Below, piece after piece: positions 10,629-22,540 of a stretch of DNA of 64,000 bases. The stretch is from contig NC_060059.1 in NCBI RefSeq assembly GCF_020283565.1, positions 39,114,338-39,178,337 of the forward strand, in the 5' to 3' direction. Both the position numbers and the translations under genes were made by a program. The DNA comes from Trifolium pratense. Taxonomy: Eukaryota > Streptophyta > Magnoliopsida > Fabales > Fabaceae. The first letter of the stretch is position 1. The number at the start of each line of letters is the position of its first letter. Below the pieces are notes generated by a model that ran no database searches, was not told where the DNA came from, and was given only the letters and a program-made list of their open reading frames with translations.

Positions 10629-13397
10629 ATGGAATCAGAGAATTTGATTAAACAAGAATTGGAAGAATTGCAGAAACAATTAGGGAAGAAACAAAAATTT
10701 GAAGACGCTGTTTCATCTCTCAAATCTCTTCTCCAACAATCATATCCATCAGCTTCTACCTCTCTCCGTAAATCTGTATGCTCCTTTCATTTCAAATTTT
10801 CATTCACATTCAAATTAATTGTGTAATTAGTTGCTAGTTTGAATTCCAAGATTTAATTTTGTAGACTAGTGTTTGTGGGTTTTGTTCATTTTTCTATGTT
10901 TCTTTATGTTTGGCCAAAAAGAACTGATTTTGAATTTTCTAGGATTGATCTTGAATAGTGTTTACAGTTTAATTGTATATATACGGTTTAGGATCCGAAC
11001 TTGAATTTTCACCTCTTATATTTGAGAGTTTGAATTTACCTGAACCAGCCAAGTTCCCCTCAGGTGATCCTTGGCTCTGTTTGGCAAAAATAGTAGCATG
11101 TAGTTGATAAGCTAGCTTATTTCGGATGAATTTATAGTGAATAACTTATAAACTAGCTTAATTTGTAGTTTTTGGTAAATTAGCTGTTCAACTAGTTTAT
11201 AAATATGAAGTGGCAGAAAAAAATGATAGGGGTATAATAGAGAGAGAAAAATAATAAGCTATTATGCTTTAAGCTAGTAAACATAAGCTATAAGCTCAGA
11301 AAAAAATGTTACTAGACAAGCTTTTTTTGCCGTATGAGCTTATAAGCTATAAGCTAATGTTTGGCAATTGCCAAACAGTCCTTCTGGAGACTCCTGGGGT
11401 TTTGAGCATGTGCAATACATTCTATGAAGTGCTGACGTTGACATGGATACTGGATACTTCGACACCGGTAATAGTTTAAGAGAACTAAATGTAACAATAT
11501 GTGATGGGTGTTTTCTCGAGCATGCCTTCAATCTAAAGTGCCGGTGCTACTTAGACAGTAATTTGCTGGTTAGGCCTTTGCTTGCAGACTCAGCGTGATA
11601 TTGGCATCCTGTCGAGAAGTCTTGGGGTTGGGGTTTCCTCCCTTTGCTGCCAATTTTCAAAATAAAAAATATATTCAACAACATGCTGTTGATATATGTA
11701 TGTATGTTGTTAATGCAAATGATGGGTTCAACTCATAAGTTAGAATGGCTCTGTCAGGAATGTCTATTTAGTTTTGTTCCTGCTAATGATCTTTCATTGG
11801 TAGGTCATTTGTAAGTGCTCTTGTTGGGGTACATTTGAATAGGTTAATCTTCCCTAAATGTTATTATTGTTTGATTTGATCAATAAATTGACTGTGATGT
11901 TGCTTGTGGTGGCAGTTTTATACTGTTATATGCCGAGTTGCTACAGTGTTAAAGACGAGATATACAGCACCAGGTTTCTGGAGTGCTGGCTTGGGCCTTT
12001 TTGAGCAGGCTATATCGTTTGTTTCTGAACCTTCTGAGAAGGAGCACTTGAAGGCTTGCATTGCTCAGGCTAGGGAAAATTTGCATCTAGAAGACAACCC
12101 TTCGCAAACTTTGCAAACTGCAGTGAATCGTGAAAATAGAGGTGATTTCTTTTTGAAGATTTTTTTTCCTTTTGATAATTTGATGTGTCATTTATAGTTT
12201 TTTCATGCTGATGAGCTGTGTGCTTCGTGTATTTTTAAATAGTTTACTTTAACCTTCCTAATGTTTATCACGTTTTGTGTTGATTCAGGATATCTTTTTT
12301 TCCTTTTGATAATTTGATGTGTCATTTATAGTTTTTTCATGCTGATGAGCTGTGTGCTTCGTGTATTTTTAAATAGTTTACTTTAACCTTCCTAATGTTT
12401 ATCACGTTTTGTGTTGATTCAGGATATCTTTTTGAGGGGCACCTTACAGTAGATCAAGAGCCACCACAACCTGATTGGATGGTGCAGGCAAACCTCTTGG
12501 CAGCAGCTGCTAGACTATTTGAAGCCGAATCCTCTCAAGGTTTAGCAACAAATGGAAGCACAGAAGATGACGCTGCTAGTGTCCTTGAAATGCTTAGAAA
12601 TAGATTGGAAGAAGTTGTGCCCCTGGTATTTATCCAATATCTTTTCATGTATTTCTGATAATCCCTTATTCGGTTTCATTTTTTTCTCTTAATTATTAAC
12701 ATGACGTTGAATTTCTAGTTCAGTTTCTATAACTTCAAGAAAGATGTATATGCGGCTTCAACTTTCTTTTTGATTGATAATAACTAAGCTGGAATCATTT
12801 TTTGTCTTTTTTTATTATTACACTACACCGTTTAATCAAGGGTGACTCATTTTGGTTATTTTATTTATTTTAAAAACAAAATTGGTTAGATGGAGACTGG
12901 TGGTCCTGTAGCTCCAAGAGTTCCTCCTGCAAGTAAAGAAGTTGTGGCGAAACTTCCTGTCATTAGTCTCACAGAAGAAATCCTAGCTAATATGGGGAAA
13001 GATGCAGAATGTGCCATTTGCAGGGAAAATCTGGTGTTAAATGACAACATGCAAGAGTTGCCGTGCAAGCACACATTCCACCCACCATGTCTAAAGCCAT
13101 GGCTGGTATTGTTTCCAAGTCCACTTATTTACTGAAAGTTCTGTTTTACCCTTATAAAACCAACTTTTTCATTTGGTACTATGGAGAGATATGGAAAAAA
13201 GTGACATTAACTTTGAAGTTTGCTCAACTTTATCTCTTATGTGGCAGGAGGAGCACAATTCTTGTCCAATCTGTCGTTACGAACTGCAAACTGATGATCA
13301 TGCCTATGAGAGCTGGAAGGAACGTGAAAAAGAAGCTGAAGAGGAGAGGAAAGGTGCTGCAAATGCTCTTCGAGGTGGTGAATTCATGTATGTTTAG
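10629..13397 (+). CDS. AIP2: E3 ubiquitin ligase of the AIP2 type, RING-H2
   Basis: Five exons (10629-10775, 11916-12141, 12423-12625, 12890-13105, 13248-13397) encode 313 residues; Arabidopsis AIP2 has about 310. AIP2 ubiquitinates the seed transcription factor ABI3 and so dampens abscisic acid signalling; the same role here is inferred. The N-terminus starts with a charged coiled-coil-like helix (LEELQKQLGKKQKFEDAVSS), followed by the conserved FYTVICRVATVLKTRYTAPG and GYLFEGHLTVDQEPPQPDW blocks. The RING-H2 domain has zinc ligands C233, C236, C251, H253, H256, C259, C270 and C273, split by the last intron. The tail is rich in Lys/Glu and ends GGEFMYV, as in the family. All junctions are GT-AG and close in frame. 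The exon 3 acceptor is duplicated (see the 12161-12433 repeat). Confidence 0.92.
11073..11382. mobile_element. MITE in AIP2 intron 1
   Basis: The ends are inverted: GGCTCTGTTTGGC on the left and GCCAAACAGTCC on the right. The interior is rich in AGCTTATAAGCTATAAGC palindromes, as in Tourist/hAT-like MITEs of plants. The target duplication is ambiguous. Confidence 0.65.
11405..11562. repeat. dispersed intronic repeat, copy 3
   Basis: The right part is the inverse of the start of the copy at 1925-2170: it contains the complement of GTAGCACCGGCACTTTAGAT and of GATTGAAGGCATGC. It lies next to the MITE in AIP2 intron 1. Confidence 0.55.
12161..12433 (+). repeat. 134-bp perfect tandem duplication across an intron-exon boundary
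   Basis: Two units (about 12161-12294 and 12295-12428) look identical by eye at period 134. Each unit carries the end of AIP2 intron 2, the acceptor GTTGATTCAG and the first bases of exon 3 (GATATCTTTTT). Only the second acceptor (exon start 12423) leads into the conserved reading frame. Splicing at the first (12289) would soon meet a stop. Confidence 0.9.
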
Positions 13398-14199
13398 ATG
13401 ATCATTCAATACAATTACAATGTATAACATGGTTTACCCTGAAATAAGGGATTCAAAATATTCAGTTGGTGAATAGTTGTGTATTCTTCATTATTTGAAA
13501 CTAGAGGTATCTCTATAGTTTTACTGAACACTGATTGTCTACAAATACAATCCTCCAAACAATGTTGAAGGGGTTGTGCTATATATAAACAACAGCTCAT
13601 AAAATGCACCCAATTAGCCTGAATGGTAAACGCGGCAATGATTAATGGTAAACGCGGCAATAAAATTGGATTTTTTTTATCTCATTTCACCATAGATTGT
13701 GAAGTGTGAAGAACTTGAGGTTGGTTTTGAAAATTGCAAAACCGTTTCTTGTATTTTAAGGTACATGTCAACCCAAATTCGGTCCTGTATTTGAACAAAA
13801 TCTGTTAAAAAATTGGATTAATTCAATGGCGGTTCTTTTTTTTTCAGTGCATAATGTTAAAAACAAGAATTATTTACAAGGAAAAGTCCTCAAAATAAGG
13901 AAAATAATTGTTTTAGCATTACAAATTATCAATAACTGTTGGGACCAAATGCCTAGAAAAACATTTCTCTATAAATTAGTTAGAGCTGACATACACAGTT
14001 TGTTCTATAAATTTATCCATGTTTACAAAGATATAAAATCCATTTAACATAATTAAATGGATAACCCTTTCAACACCAAACGTGGTCGAAGAAGAAGAAG
14101 CTGCCAAAATGCCTTCACACAAAAATCCATTTAACATAATTAAAAATTGCAAGCAATACATTATTTTCAACATACTATTTTGGATTGAGTGAATCTCCT
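13398..14199. other. AIP2 3' flank, no gene seen
   Basis: This contains the AIP2 3' UTR and AT-rich DNA. A short tandem pair, AATGGTAAACGCGGCAAT, sits at about 13621-13661. No protein-like open frame was recognised. Confidence 0.4.
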
Positions 14200-14202
14200 T
14201 TA

Positions 14203-14689
14203 GGGTATGTTTGGTTCGGGGTTTTTGGAGGGGAGGGGAGGGGAGGTGAGGGAATATTTTAAATGTTTTGTGTTTGGTTCAAATTTTATGAGGGGAGAGG
14301 AGGGGATGGGAGGTGAGCAAAATCCCTTCAATGACCAATTTTTGCTTCCCCCCAAATTGGGGGGATTTGGAGGGAGGGGAGGTGAGGAGAGATGAGTTAT
14401 TATAATTTTAATTACATTGACATAATTATCCTCATATTTATTTGAAAATACCAAAACTTTCCTTTTAAAATTTATATTAAATCATACTAAGTTATTTGCT
14501 TGTTGCCATTTTTTTTACGTTGCCAACATCCTGTGTTTATTTTTTACCTGTACTATTTTTATTTTTTTGTTTTAATGTACTTTTTTTTACAAGATACTTG
14601 TTTTTATTTTTTACCTATCCTACAACATTTTTGGAATGAATACTTTTTTTTTATATATAATAAAATGAACACTTTTTAATTCGTTGCAC

Positions 14690-14775
<86 letters not shown>

Positions 14776-15219
14776 CAACAAGTTTTTTTAGGAAAATTAA
14801 CTATCAATAAATTGTTTTATACATATTTTCATATTCTACACATTATATTTTAGAAGTGCTCTAATATTTTTGAACATAAAAAATTTTGTTAGAATTTTGC
14901 ATTTGATTATTTCTGGAGTTTTCGGTTATTGAGTTTTCATATTTAATTGTTTATGTAGTGAATACTGAATAATTTTAAAATGTTGAGATTTTGTAAATAT
15001 GACAAGGATAAAAAAGTAAATTAATTTTAGAATCCCTCCCCTCCCCATGTGAACCAAACACATATTTAGTAAAAATCTCTCCCCTCCCCTCCCCTCCCTC
15101 TCTTTTGAACCAAACATAAATATTATCCTCCCCTCCCCTCACTTCCCCTCCCCTCCCCTCCATTAAAATTCCTCCCCTTCCCTCCCCTCCCCTCCTTCTA
15201 TTTCGAACCAAACAGACCC
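14203..15219. mobile_element. Tourist/PIF-Harbinger-like element with G-rich ends
   Basis: The termini are inverted: GGGTATGTTTGGTTCG on the left and CGAACCAAACAGACCC on the right. The element is flanked by TTA on both sides (14200-14202 and 15220-15222), the usual Harbinger/Tourist target duplication. Each end carries many GGGGAGGGGA repeats, and the centre carries an (AT)n run at about 14695-14769. No transposase is visible in its 1017 bp, so it is non-autonomous. Confidence 0.8.
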
Positions 15220-15222
15220 TTA

Positions 15223-18200
15223 GGTACAAACTTCCGTACTCTATAGTTTTGATGGTGCAATTAAGAATGTTCAAAAACTGAACCAATCAAATAGAAAACT
15301 AGAAACCGAACCAACTCAAATAAAAAAATCGCAAAAAAAACGCATTTTGTTGATTGTATTTGGGTCAAATTTTCACTCAAACGTACAGTTTAGTTCGGTT
15401 TGGAATTTTTGTTTTGCCACCTGAACCAAACCACAAACTTAGAAAAACGCTTATGAAGTTAGGTATTAAAATTGGTGTTTCAATAATTAAAACAAGTATA
15501 AAGCTAAAAAATATGTGTTTCAATAATTAAATTTGTTTAAACAAAAATAAATAAATAGAAGAGACCACTTATTTAAAGACTCGTCTTGAAAATAAAAAAT
15601 AAACAAAATGAATGTATGCGCAAGACGAATTCAGATGGAAATTCTCATTATTCGTATGGCTCCCATATTTTAGTATTGGAAAAAAAAAACCCAAATTTGA
15701 ACCCGAACCCAAGTCACTTAATATTTCCCCCACAAAAGTTGGTGTGAGTTCAAGCGAATTCTCGAAGATACAAATTTTGTTACTATGCCTAATAACTCAC
15801 TATTTTAAAATGGAATTTCGATTCCTTCACCATTGGTGGCTGCAGCTCCACTGCCACCTGTTGCAGCAACGACAATCGTAATGTCCACCTCGATGGACGA
15901 AATTAGGTACATAGGATTAAGAGCGCTCGCCACCCCAAGGACAAAAAAATATGAGTATATCCTACTAAAACTTATATTCGCCTCCCAAAGAGAGCTTGAC
16001 TATTCCGTGTTATCAAAATTCACCATGTAAAAGTTCATAGTATCACTCATTTTACTGCCAGGTGCATCACTACTCTAAAGCATTTTAGTTGCATTGCACA
16101 TACCAAATTTCATGCGGTTATTATATTACATGATTCTTCCATGCAGTTATTACTCTATTTTTAATTAGTTAGATTCATTAATTTACATATCTTTCTTTCA
16201 TGCTAGAAGTTAAAAAAAAAAAAAAAAAAAAAACTTAAATTTACCCTCTTTTTTTTTCATAGGACAATAATAAGATATTCCTCTTTATCTCATTATAAGT
16301 GTTTCATTTATGATATTATTATATTTTAAATTAATTGTCACTTTAAAATATTAATGATCCCCGGATTAGTGATGTTTTCTACTAATATATATTTGTTTAT
16401 TGTATTAATTGTCACTTTATGTTAAATTTTCGCCACCCTTAACCATTTTTTCTGGTTCCGTCTGTGTCCACCCTACTTTGAAGATATCAATATCCTTTGC
16501 AAACCCTAAAGTGAATGTGTTTACTTTTTTTTTATTGTGTCTGTTGTGCATTTCAGCACAACAGTTTGAGTGATATATTGTTCATGAGCACATCCAATGT
16601 TATCTTTTCTCCTAACAAGTAAGTTGAATATTTGAATGTAAATGAAGATTTTTAATTAAAGTATAATTATGATGATAATTAATTATAAACCGTGTGAACT
16701 AACTCATCTATGCTTACTTACTTAAACAACAGAGTATTAGATTATTGAGATTTGTAGGATAATTCAGCAAAGCTGTTCAATTCATACTTCCTTAGCCCGA
16801 AGTGTACTCCTCCTAATAACTTGATTTTAAGGAAAATGTTAAACAGTGTCCCTGAACACTCTTTATAAATTTTTATAATTAACATCTACGTCAACTTATC
16901 TCAAATCCACTTGAGGAACTACTGGCGTAGTAAACACTCGTGTTGGACCAAAAACTTAAAAACAGTTCGTAAACACTGTTTAGATCTTTGTTTATGAATA
17001 CTGAACAATATAGACTATGTCTATTGAAATACTTCATCCGTCCCAAAATATAAGACCTATATCACTGCACGTACGCTAATGCATAATTTTAATCACTAAT
17101 ATTTTTAATTATATATTTGTAAACATTATAAAAACTTTATATTTTGAAAATACTCATCAAAACAAATCACACAAGATCTCATTCATTGTCACCGTTCATC
17201 GTTATCACTCGAGTCGTTCTTCAAATTGTTCACCATTGTAGCTTGTATTATGTTGTCATTGCTGTGTTATTCGTCTTGCAACAAAAGTAGTATTTTGATA
17301 CTAAGTATATTTTTTAACATAGAATAAGAAAAACAAACATTTTACAAGAGAGTGGAAGCTAGTTTCTTGACTTGAAAGAAACTTCCACTTTCATTCACCA
17401 TTTTTCAGAAACTATTTATATATTTACTTTTGAAATACCAAACCAATGGATCAAAATATAAAAGTAAACATACACACACATACTGCAATTCAAGACTCAA
17501 AAAAGGAAGTAGATGAATAGTCAAAATCTGGAGATTTAACTCGAAACTGAATGAGGAGGGATGGAGGCGGCATGCGAATTGATGAAGGGAGCGAGAAGAA
17601 CAATCATGAAAGAGATTTAGGGATTTCGTTTTTCTAACATTTATTTTAATAACACTTATTGAAATTAAAATAAATAATAATGTTACATGTAATTGTTTTT
17701 ATTCATGTGACATCTGCCATGTCATATGTCTACGCAACATAATCGAATTTGAACCTAAAATGAGATGGCGGGCCAAAAGCAAAAAAATTGAAATAGATGG
17801 ACTAAAAAATAGTGGGACCAAAATTAATGTGCAGAATCTATAACAAGTACTTGCAAAAAATATATCAGACATGTAATGATCAACAATATGTATAATTGTT
17901 TGTTGTACTAAACAACATTCCTAAAATCATCCTTTCACAGGCAAGCAATTTAAAAATGATTATATCCCACTACAAATCTCAAACCAAGCAACTCTAGCAA
18001 TGCTAAAAATGCAGACCTCACACAGCAACCAATATTATTACCTCAAAAATGAATTGTAACCATTATTGTTTTGTAAGTTCACTCAAATTAATATATACCA
18101 GCACCTCTGGCTAACGAATTCAAGATGTCGAAGCAGCCCCCAATCCCCCAATCGTCATATGATAAAATTGCCAGAGTATATCATTCTCGAAAACCAAAGT

Positions 18201-18333
18201 TAAGAAACCTTTCATGACAAATCTATTTGATATGTAGACGAATCGCATAAACATTACCAATTGATGGGATAAAAGACCAGAGAATTAACTGTGAACCTGT
18301 ACGAACCTCAGATTCTAATAATATACCACCTTG
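15223..18333. other. intergenic region, mostly unassigned
   Basis: A Stowaway-like left end (ACTTCATCCGTCCCAAAATA) occurs at 17031-17050, but no matching right end follows, so the element is truncated. Poly(A) lies at 16213-16233. Open frames at 15612-16030 show no family I recognise. The right end should include the 3' UTR of the minus-strand ALKBH9B-type gene. Confidence 0.4.
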
Positions 18334-21321
18334 TTAACTGCTCGGCTTTACCCTACTCCACCTATTTGCAGATCTTTGTGAACTTTGTGGCGACTCACGA
18401 GGCTCAGAAAATCTATCATTTCTAGCTGCATATCTTTGTGGATTTTGAGTCCACTCACGAGGCTCTGAATATCTACTGTTGTTTCGGGTTGGAGCAGATC
18501 TTGGTGAATTTTGATTCCACTCACGAGGCTCTGAGAATCTATCGCTTCTAGGTGCAGATCCCATTCCATCAATCCTGCCACCTCTTCTGTTATTGTTATT
18601 TCTCCTCTCATCATGATTGTTAGGTCTGTTTTGCACAACAGTTGGCTTGATAATTTCTTCTTGCATGATATTTTCTTCTTGCTGAGGCTGAGCTTCATAG
18701 GACAATGGTTGGATCCCCTCAAGATCAGGTTCTGGGACGTATCCGGAAGGTCGCTTGGATTCATCCATCCTTCTAAATGTGATTGATATCCTAGCAAAAT
18801 TTTCAACAAAAATGAACACAAATCAATAACCATTTTTTAAAAACAAATATTATTAATCAAAGTGACATTGATAACCATTTTACAACCCCCAATGAGATTT
18901 GAACTTCATTCCTTGAGGTTACGAGATCAAATTATTACCACTGAACAGACCAGAGACCTCGTGGACAAATCAATAACTTGTCATACAGGGAATATCATAC
19001 TATCCTATCGGTATATACCTTTTTGTAGGGACTGCAGGTACACAATGCTTAGCTACATCAGCTCCATTTCCATTTAAGACAAGTACAGATCTGTAGAGAA
19101 AAAAGAGTGATAATAAGATTTTCAATCCTCCATAACAATGTCAAATTGGTAAATAATTTAATCTATATCTATATAGATCCGACGTCATGTAGCAACAATT
19201 TACAAACTAATAGTAATTAGACAAAGTAGTAGACAAATCAAGACTGAATACTTACCCTACCGGTAGAGGAATAGCAAATGAACCATCAAATTTACCAGGA
19301 CCTGCAATCCTCAGGTTTGATCCAAAAAGTATGTCGCACTCACTTAGAAAAGAGACAGTGCAAAATGGTCGAACAAAATCATGGTTATCTATGTGTGGAG
19401 GTATGCAGTCCCCTTCTTCATAAACATTCACGATGCAACTATCTGGCACACAGGTAGTTGGGAGTACATGCCACTTGACCAGACGTCGAATGATGACCTT
19501 GAAAAGATCAGGTAAAGGATCTATAGATGCCTCGTGGAGAATACCAGGTGGGTTTCCATCCCTATCCTGTAATCCAAATTTATAACGATAGCTAAGTTAA
19601 ATTCTTTCTAAACAAAGAAATGTGAAGACATTATGTGAGAGAGACTAACCACAGCATAGTTATAACAGCACCCAAATTGGATAGTTTGGCGTCCCTTGCC
19701 CGGCATCCACTTTCTAGGAGCTGAGTATGTCCTATCTGAAAAATTTAAGAATCAACGCCATATAGTCAGTTCCTCATAAATAATAATATTTACCACATTA
19801 CCAAATTGTCAATGTAGTATATATAGCAACCTGCTAACTGTTAGAAACCCAAAAAAGTATAGCTACCTAATTTGTTAAGTATGTTGCTGAAGGTGTAGAG
19901 TAGTTAAGAGTGTAAAAATAGATAACTAGTTGTCAATCATTGTAACTCTTGATAGCAAGCAGCTTAACATTAAGTAAATTGAAGGTTCTAATTTGCATGG
20001 CAAATAAAAGTAGAAAGTGAAAACTTAGATGTTTTCTAATTCTCCTAATGTTAACCTTCCTTTAATGAGACGTGTGTTTTTGGTGGATCATGCCTCAAGA
20101 AGCTAATTTGCATGGCAAATACATAAAAAAAGTAAGATAGTTTAATGCTTTCTATTTTTTGGGTGCATCTTGCCTCAAGGTGCTAGAAACTGCTAAACAT
20201 TAAAAAGAAACATTTTATTTTGACTACTTTTCCCATTGCAATCATTAAAATACATATCGAGTTACATGCATACATTCGGCAGCGATCTTTAACAGTTTGA
20301 ATTACTTATCATCTCACAATCAAATTATCAATACGATCTTTACAGAATAAGAAATCTAGTCAATGATTCAAAACATGAATTGGCAGTGTAAAGTGAACCA
20401 AAGATAGACATCTGATAAGTCAAATTCAATTGTATAGCTAAAAGAAATCTTAATAGAGTAAATTGCACAATAGAATAAACTAGGTCTTGATAATTTATAG
20501 GACCAGATACAATGGGATCGGGTTAATTAGTCATCTAAACTCTATAGATCGTCAAATTCATGAAACTACTTTATCTATATGAGTACTAATATGCATATGA
20601 GTACTACAAACAGATAATCTGATTAAACTAATCATAGCTTTATAACACAAAATGGAAAAAGTTATAACACAAAATGGAAAAAGTTATAACACAAAATGGA
20701 AAAAGTCATTCAAAATGACAACAATTTTAGACACAATTTAAGCATCTTTCATTAGGTGCAGCTTGTTGTATTCTTCCACAAACAAATGTCAATTCAAACA
20801 AATAATAACATCAGAACAAACAAGAACTTTGCCCAGGTTTCAAATAACAGTCCTAAACCCTAATCGTGGTTGCTCGCTACGTCGAAGTCTTTTTATGTTT
20901 AATATCTCTAGTCTCTACAGCTAAAATTGTGGCCACAATCTAAAATACGCAACACATCTCGGAATCAACCACAATTTAAAATCAGTCCTGGAGGCATCAT
21001 CATTGAACAACTACAAGTACATACAACATACATTAACAACAAAAGAAGAGGTTTTGAGATAAAAATCACAAACCTTTGAGCTCTCCCTTTCTCCCCTTCT
21101 CTTGTAAAGAAGCAACATAACCAACAATCCTCTTCTGTTCAGCAGCACTAAAAATCCCAGTATGCAACTCAAGTCCTTCAAGAATGTTAACCAATTTTCC
21201 ATTAACCCTTTCAAAACAAATAAAATCTTTCTTACGCCTCACATTCATAAACCTAATATACTCTCTTTGTTCCCTAGGCAAAGTAGCCTTATCAGAAACA
21301 ACAACCCTATTTTCACCTAAG

Positions 21322-21353
<32 letters not shown>

Positions 21354-21881
21354 CCCTAAAACAACACCAACGTTGTTATTGTTGTTGTCATTTTGATCAA
21401 TCTCATCTTCACCAAATTCATCATCTTCTTGTACCATATCAGCCCAAGACATGCGTGGACTCTGAGCTTCCAAGGTTGAATTCCCTTGAACCTCATCTTT
21501 CCAACTCCCAAGAGAATGACATTCACAGTTGTCTTCCAACTCATCCTTAACCTCAGAATTTCCGTTCTGATTTTGAGACTCTGCAACAAAATTCAACAAA
21601 AGTAAAAACAGTGTGAATTTTCAATTTTTATAAGTGAAACATGAAAAGGAGAATGACCCAGTTGAAAAAAAATGGTTTCTTTGATGGAAATTAGGGTTTA
21701 TGATACCTGGGTCGAGGGAAAGGATTCGATCGGAGAGAGATTGAGAACAGCGGCGGCAAAGATCTCTGGAAAGAAAGGGAAGCCATAGGTTGAGGAACTC
21801 AGAGGCGGTTCGGAGATCGGAAGGTGAATAATCAAGGAGGAAAGGGTCGTTGTTTGAAGGTTGTTGAGTTCGCTCGTCCAT
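18334..21881 (-). CDS. ALKBH9B: ALKBH9B-type RNA N6-methyladenosine demethylase
   Basis: Six exons on the minus strand (21881-21707, 21580-21074, 19735-19650, 19566-19256, 19090-19019, 18790-18334) encode 535 residues. The family is a 2-oxoglutarate/Fe(II) dioxygenase that removes N6-methyl groups from adenosine in RNA. The N-terminal half has the MSWADMVQEDDE block typical of plant ALKBH9/10 proteins. The core contains the iron ligands HID (H314, D316) and H375 in AKHCVPA, then R384 and R390 in RISITFRR for 2-oxoglutarate. The C-terminus is a low-complexity Arg/Ser/Asn/Pro tail with an RRGGR patch and three SRYSEPREW-like repeats, probably RNA-binding. Exon 2 carries a polyasparagine run from a GTT/AAC microsatellite. 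Orthology to ALKBH9B rather than 9A/9C is likely but not proven. Confidence 0.9.
18831..18964 (-). mobile_element. SINE-like insertion in ALKBH9B intron 5
   Basis: It is flanked by an exact 13-bp duplication, ACAAATCAATAAC (18818-18830 and 18965-18977). The minus strand reads TCTGTTCAGTGGTAAT, an A-box-like block, then AAGTTCAAATCTC, a degenerate B box, and ends in an A-rich part near 18836. Confidence 0.75.
20640..20705. repeat. 22-bp minisatellite, three units, ALKBH9B intron 2
   Basis: The unit TATAACACAAAATGGAAAAA plus two bases is repeated three times in tandem with almost no change. Confidence 0.85.
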
Positions 21882-22231
21882 GGCGGTGAGTCGACTCAGA
21901 GAGGAATCGGAGAGAATAGAGAGTTGATTGGAAACTGAAACAGTAACGCTAACAAGAGACTAAGATAGTTGGATTTCTTATGATTTTATTATTTCTAGTT
22001 ATATAGTAGTAGTAATATTCAGACCAAAAAAATATGGAAGGAAAAAATTAAAATAAATATCTTAATCTTTTTTTATGATGATGGAAAAGAAAGAAAGATT
22101 TTTAAGATTTTGATTCAATTGTATTTTTCACGCAATGTTTCCGTTTGATTTTGAATTTTTTTGTGCTGCATAAATTAAAAATAAAAAAAATTCTTTACAA
22201 AATCAGGTTTATAATATTTCATTCATAATTA

Positions 22232-22424
22232 AGGATCCGAATTTGACTTATTTTTTAGCTTATGAAAATAACTTAAGCAAATAAATAATTTTTTACGAAC
22301 AAAAGTCGTATCTTTATAACTATTTTATCAGTTGAAAAGCTTATAATAATATATAAAAACTTATTTATTTGTATAAATTGTTTCTCATAAACTCAAAAAT
22401 AAGTCAATCCAAACGGGTTCTAAA
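22232..22424. mobile_element. MITE with imperfect inverted ends
   Basis: The left side has TTGACTTATTTTTTAGCTTATGA and the right side has the inverse of TTGACTTATTTTTGAG next to GTTTGGA. The interior is AT-rich. Region 21882-22231 should be the ALKBH9B promoter; no clear TATA box was picked out there. Confidence 0.5.
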
Positions 22425-22459
22425 TGCAACCACTAATATTTTTTACACTTAAACCACTA

Positions 22460-22540
22460 GATTTGGTCACTGATGAAAAGTTTGGGTAGTAGGTTAGAGG
22501 TACTAAGTTCGATCCTCAGCTCCATTATAAATAAAAAAAT
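22460..22540 (+). mobile_element. SINE-like fragment, plus orientation
   Basis: A tRNA-like pair of blocks is present: TTGGTCACTGATGAAAAG and, about 35 bases on, AAGTTCGATCCTC (B-box-like), followed by an A-rich segment. No duplication was found. Confidence 0.4.

Noticed and set aside
14207..15286. Gly/Arg-rich open frames on both strands
   Set aside because: They are translations of the GGGGA arrays at the ends of the Tourist-like element.
17031..17250. Complete Stowaway MITE
   Set aside because: Only the left terminal motif is present; no inverted right end was found in the following 300 bases.
20640..20705. CRISPR-like array of three units
   Set aside because: The units are directly adjacent with no unique spacers and lie in a plant intron; it is a minisatellite.
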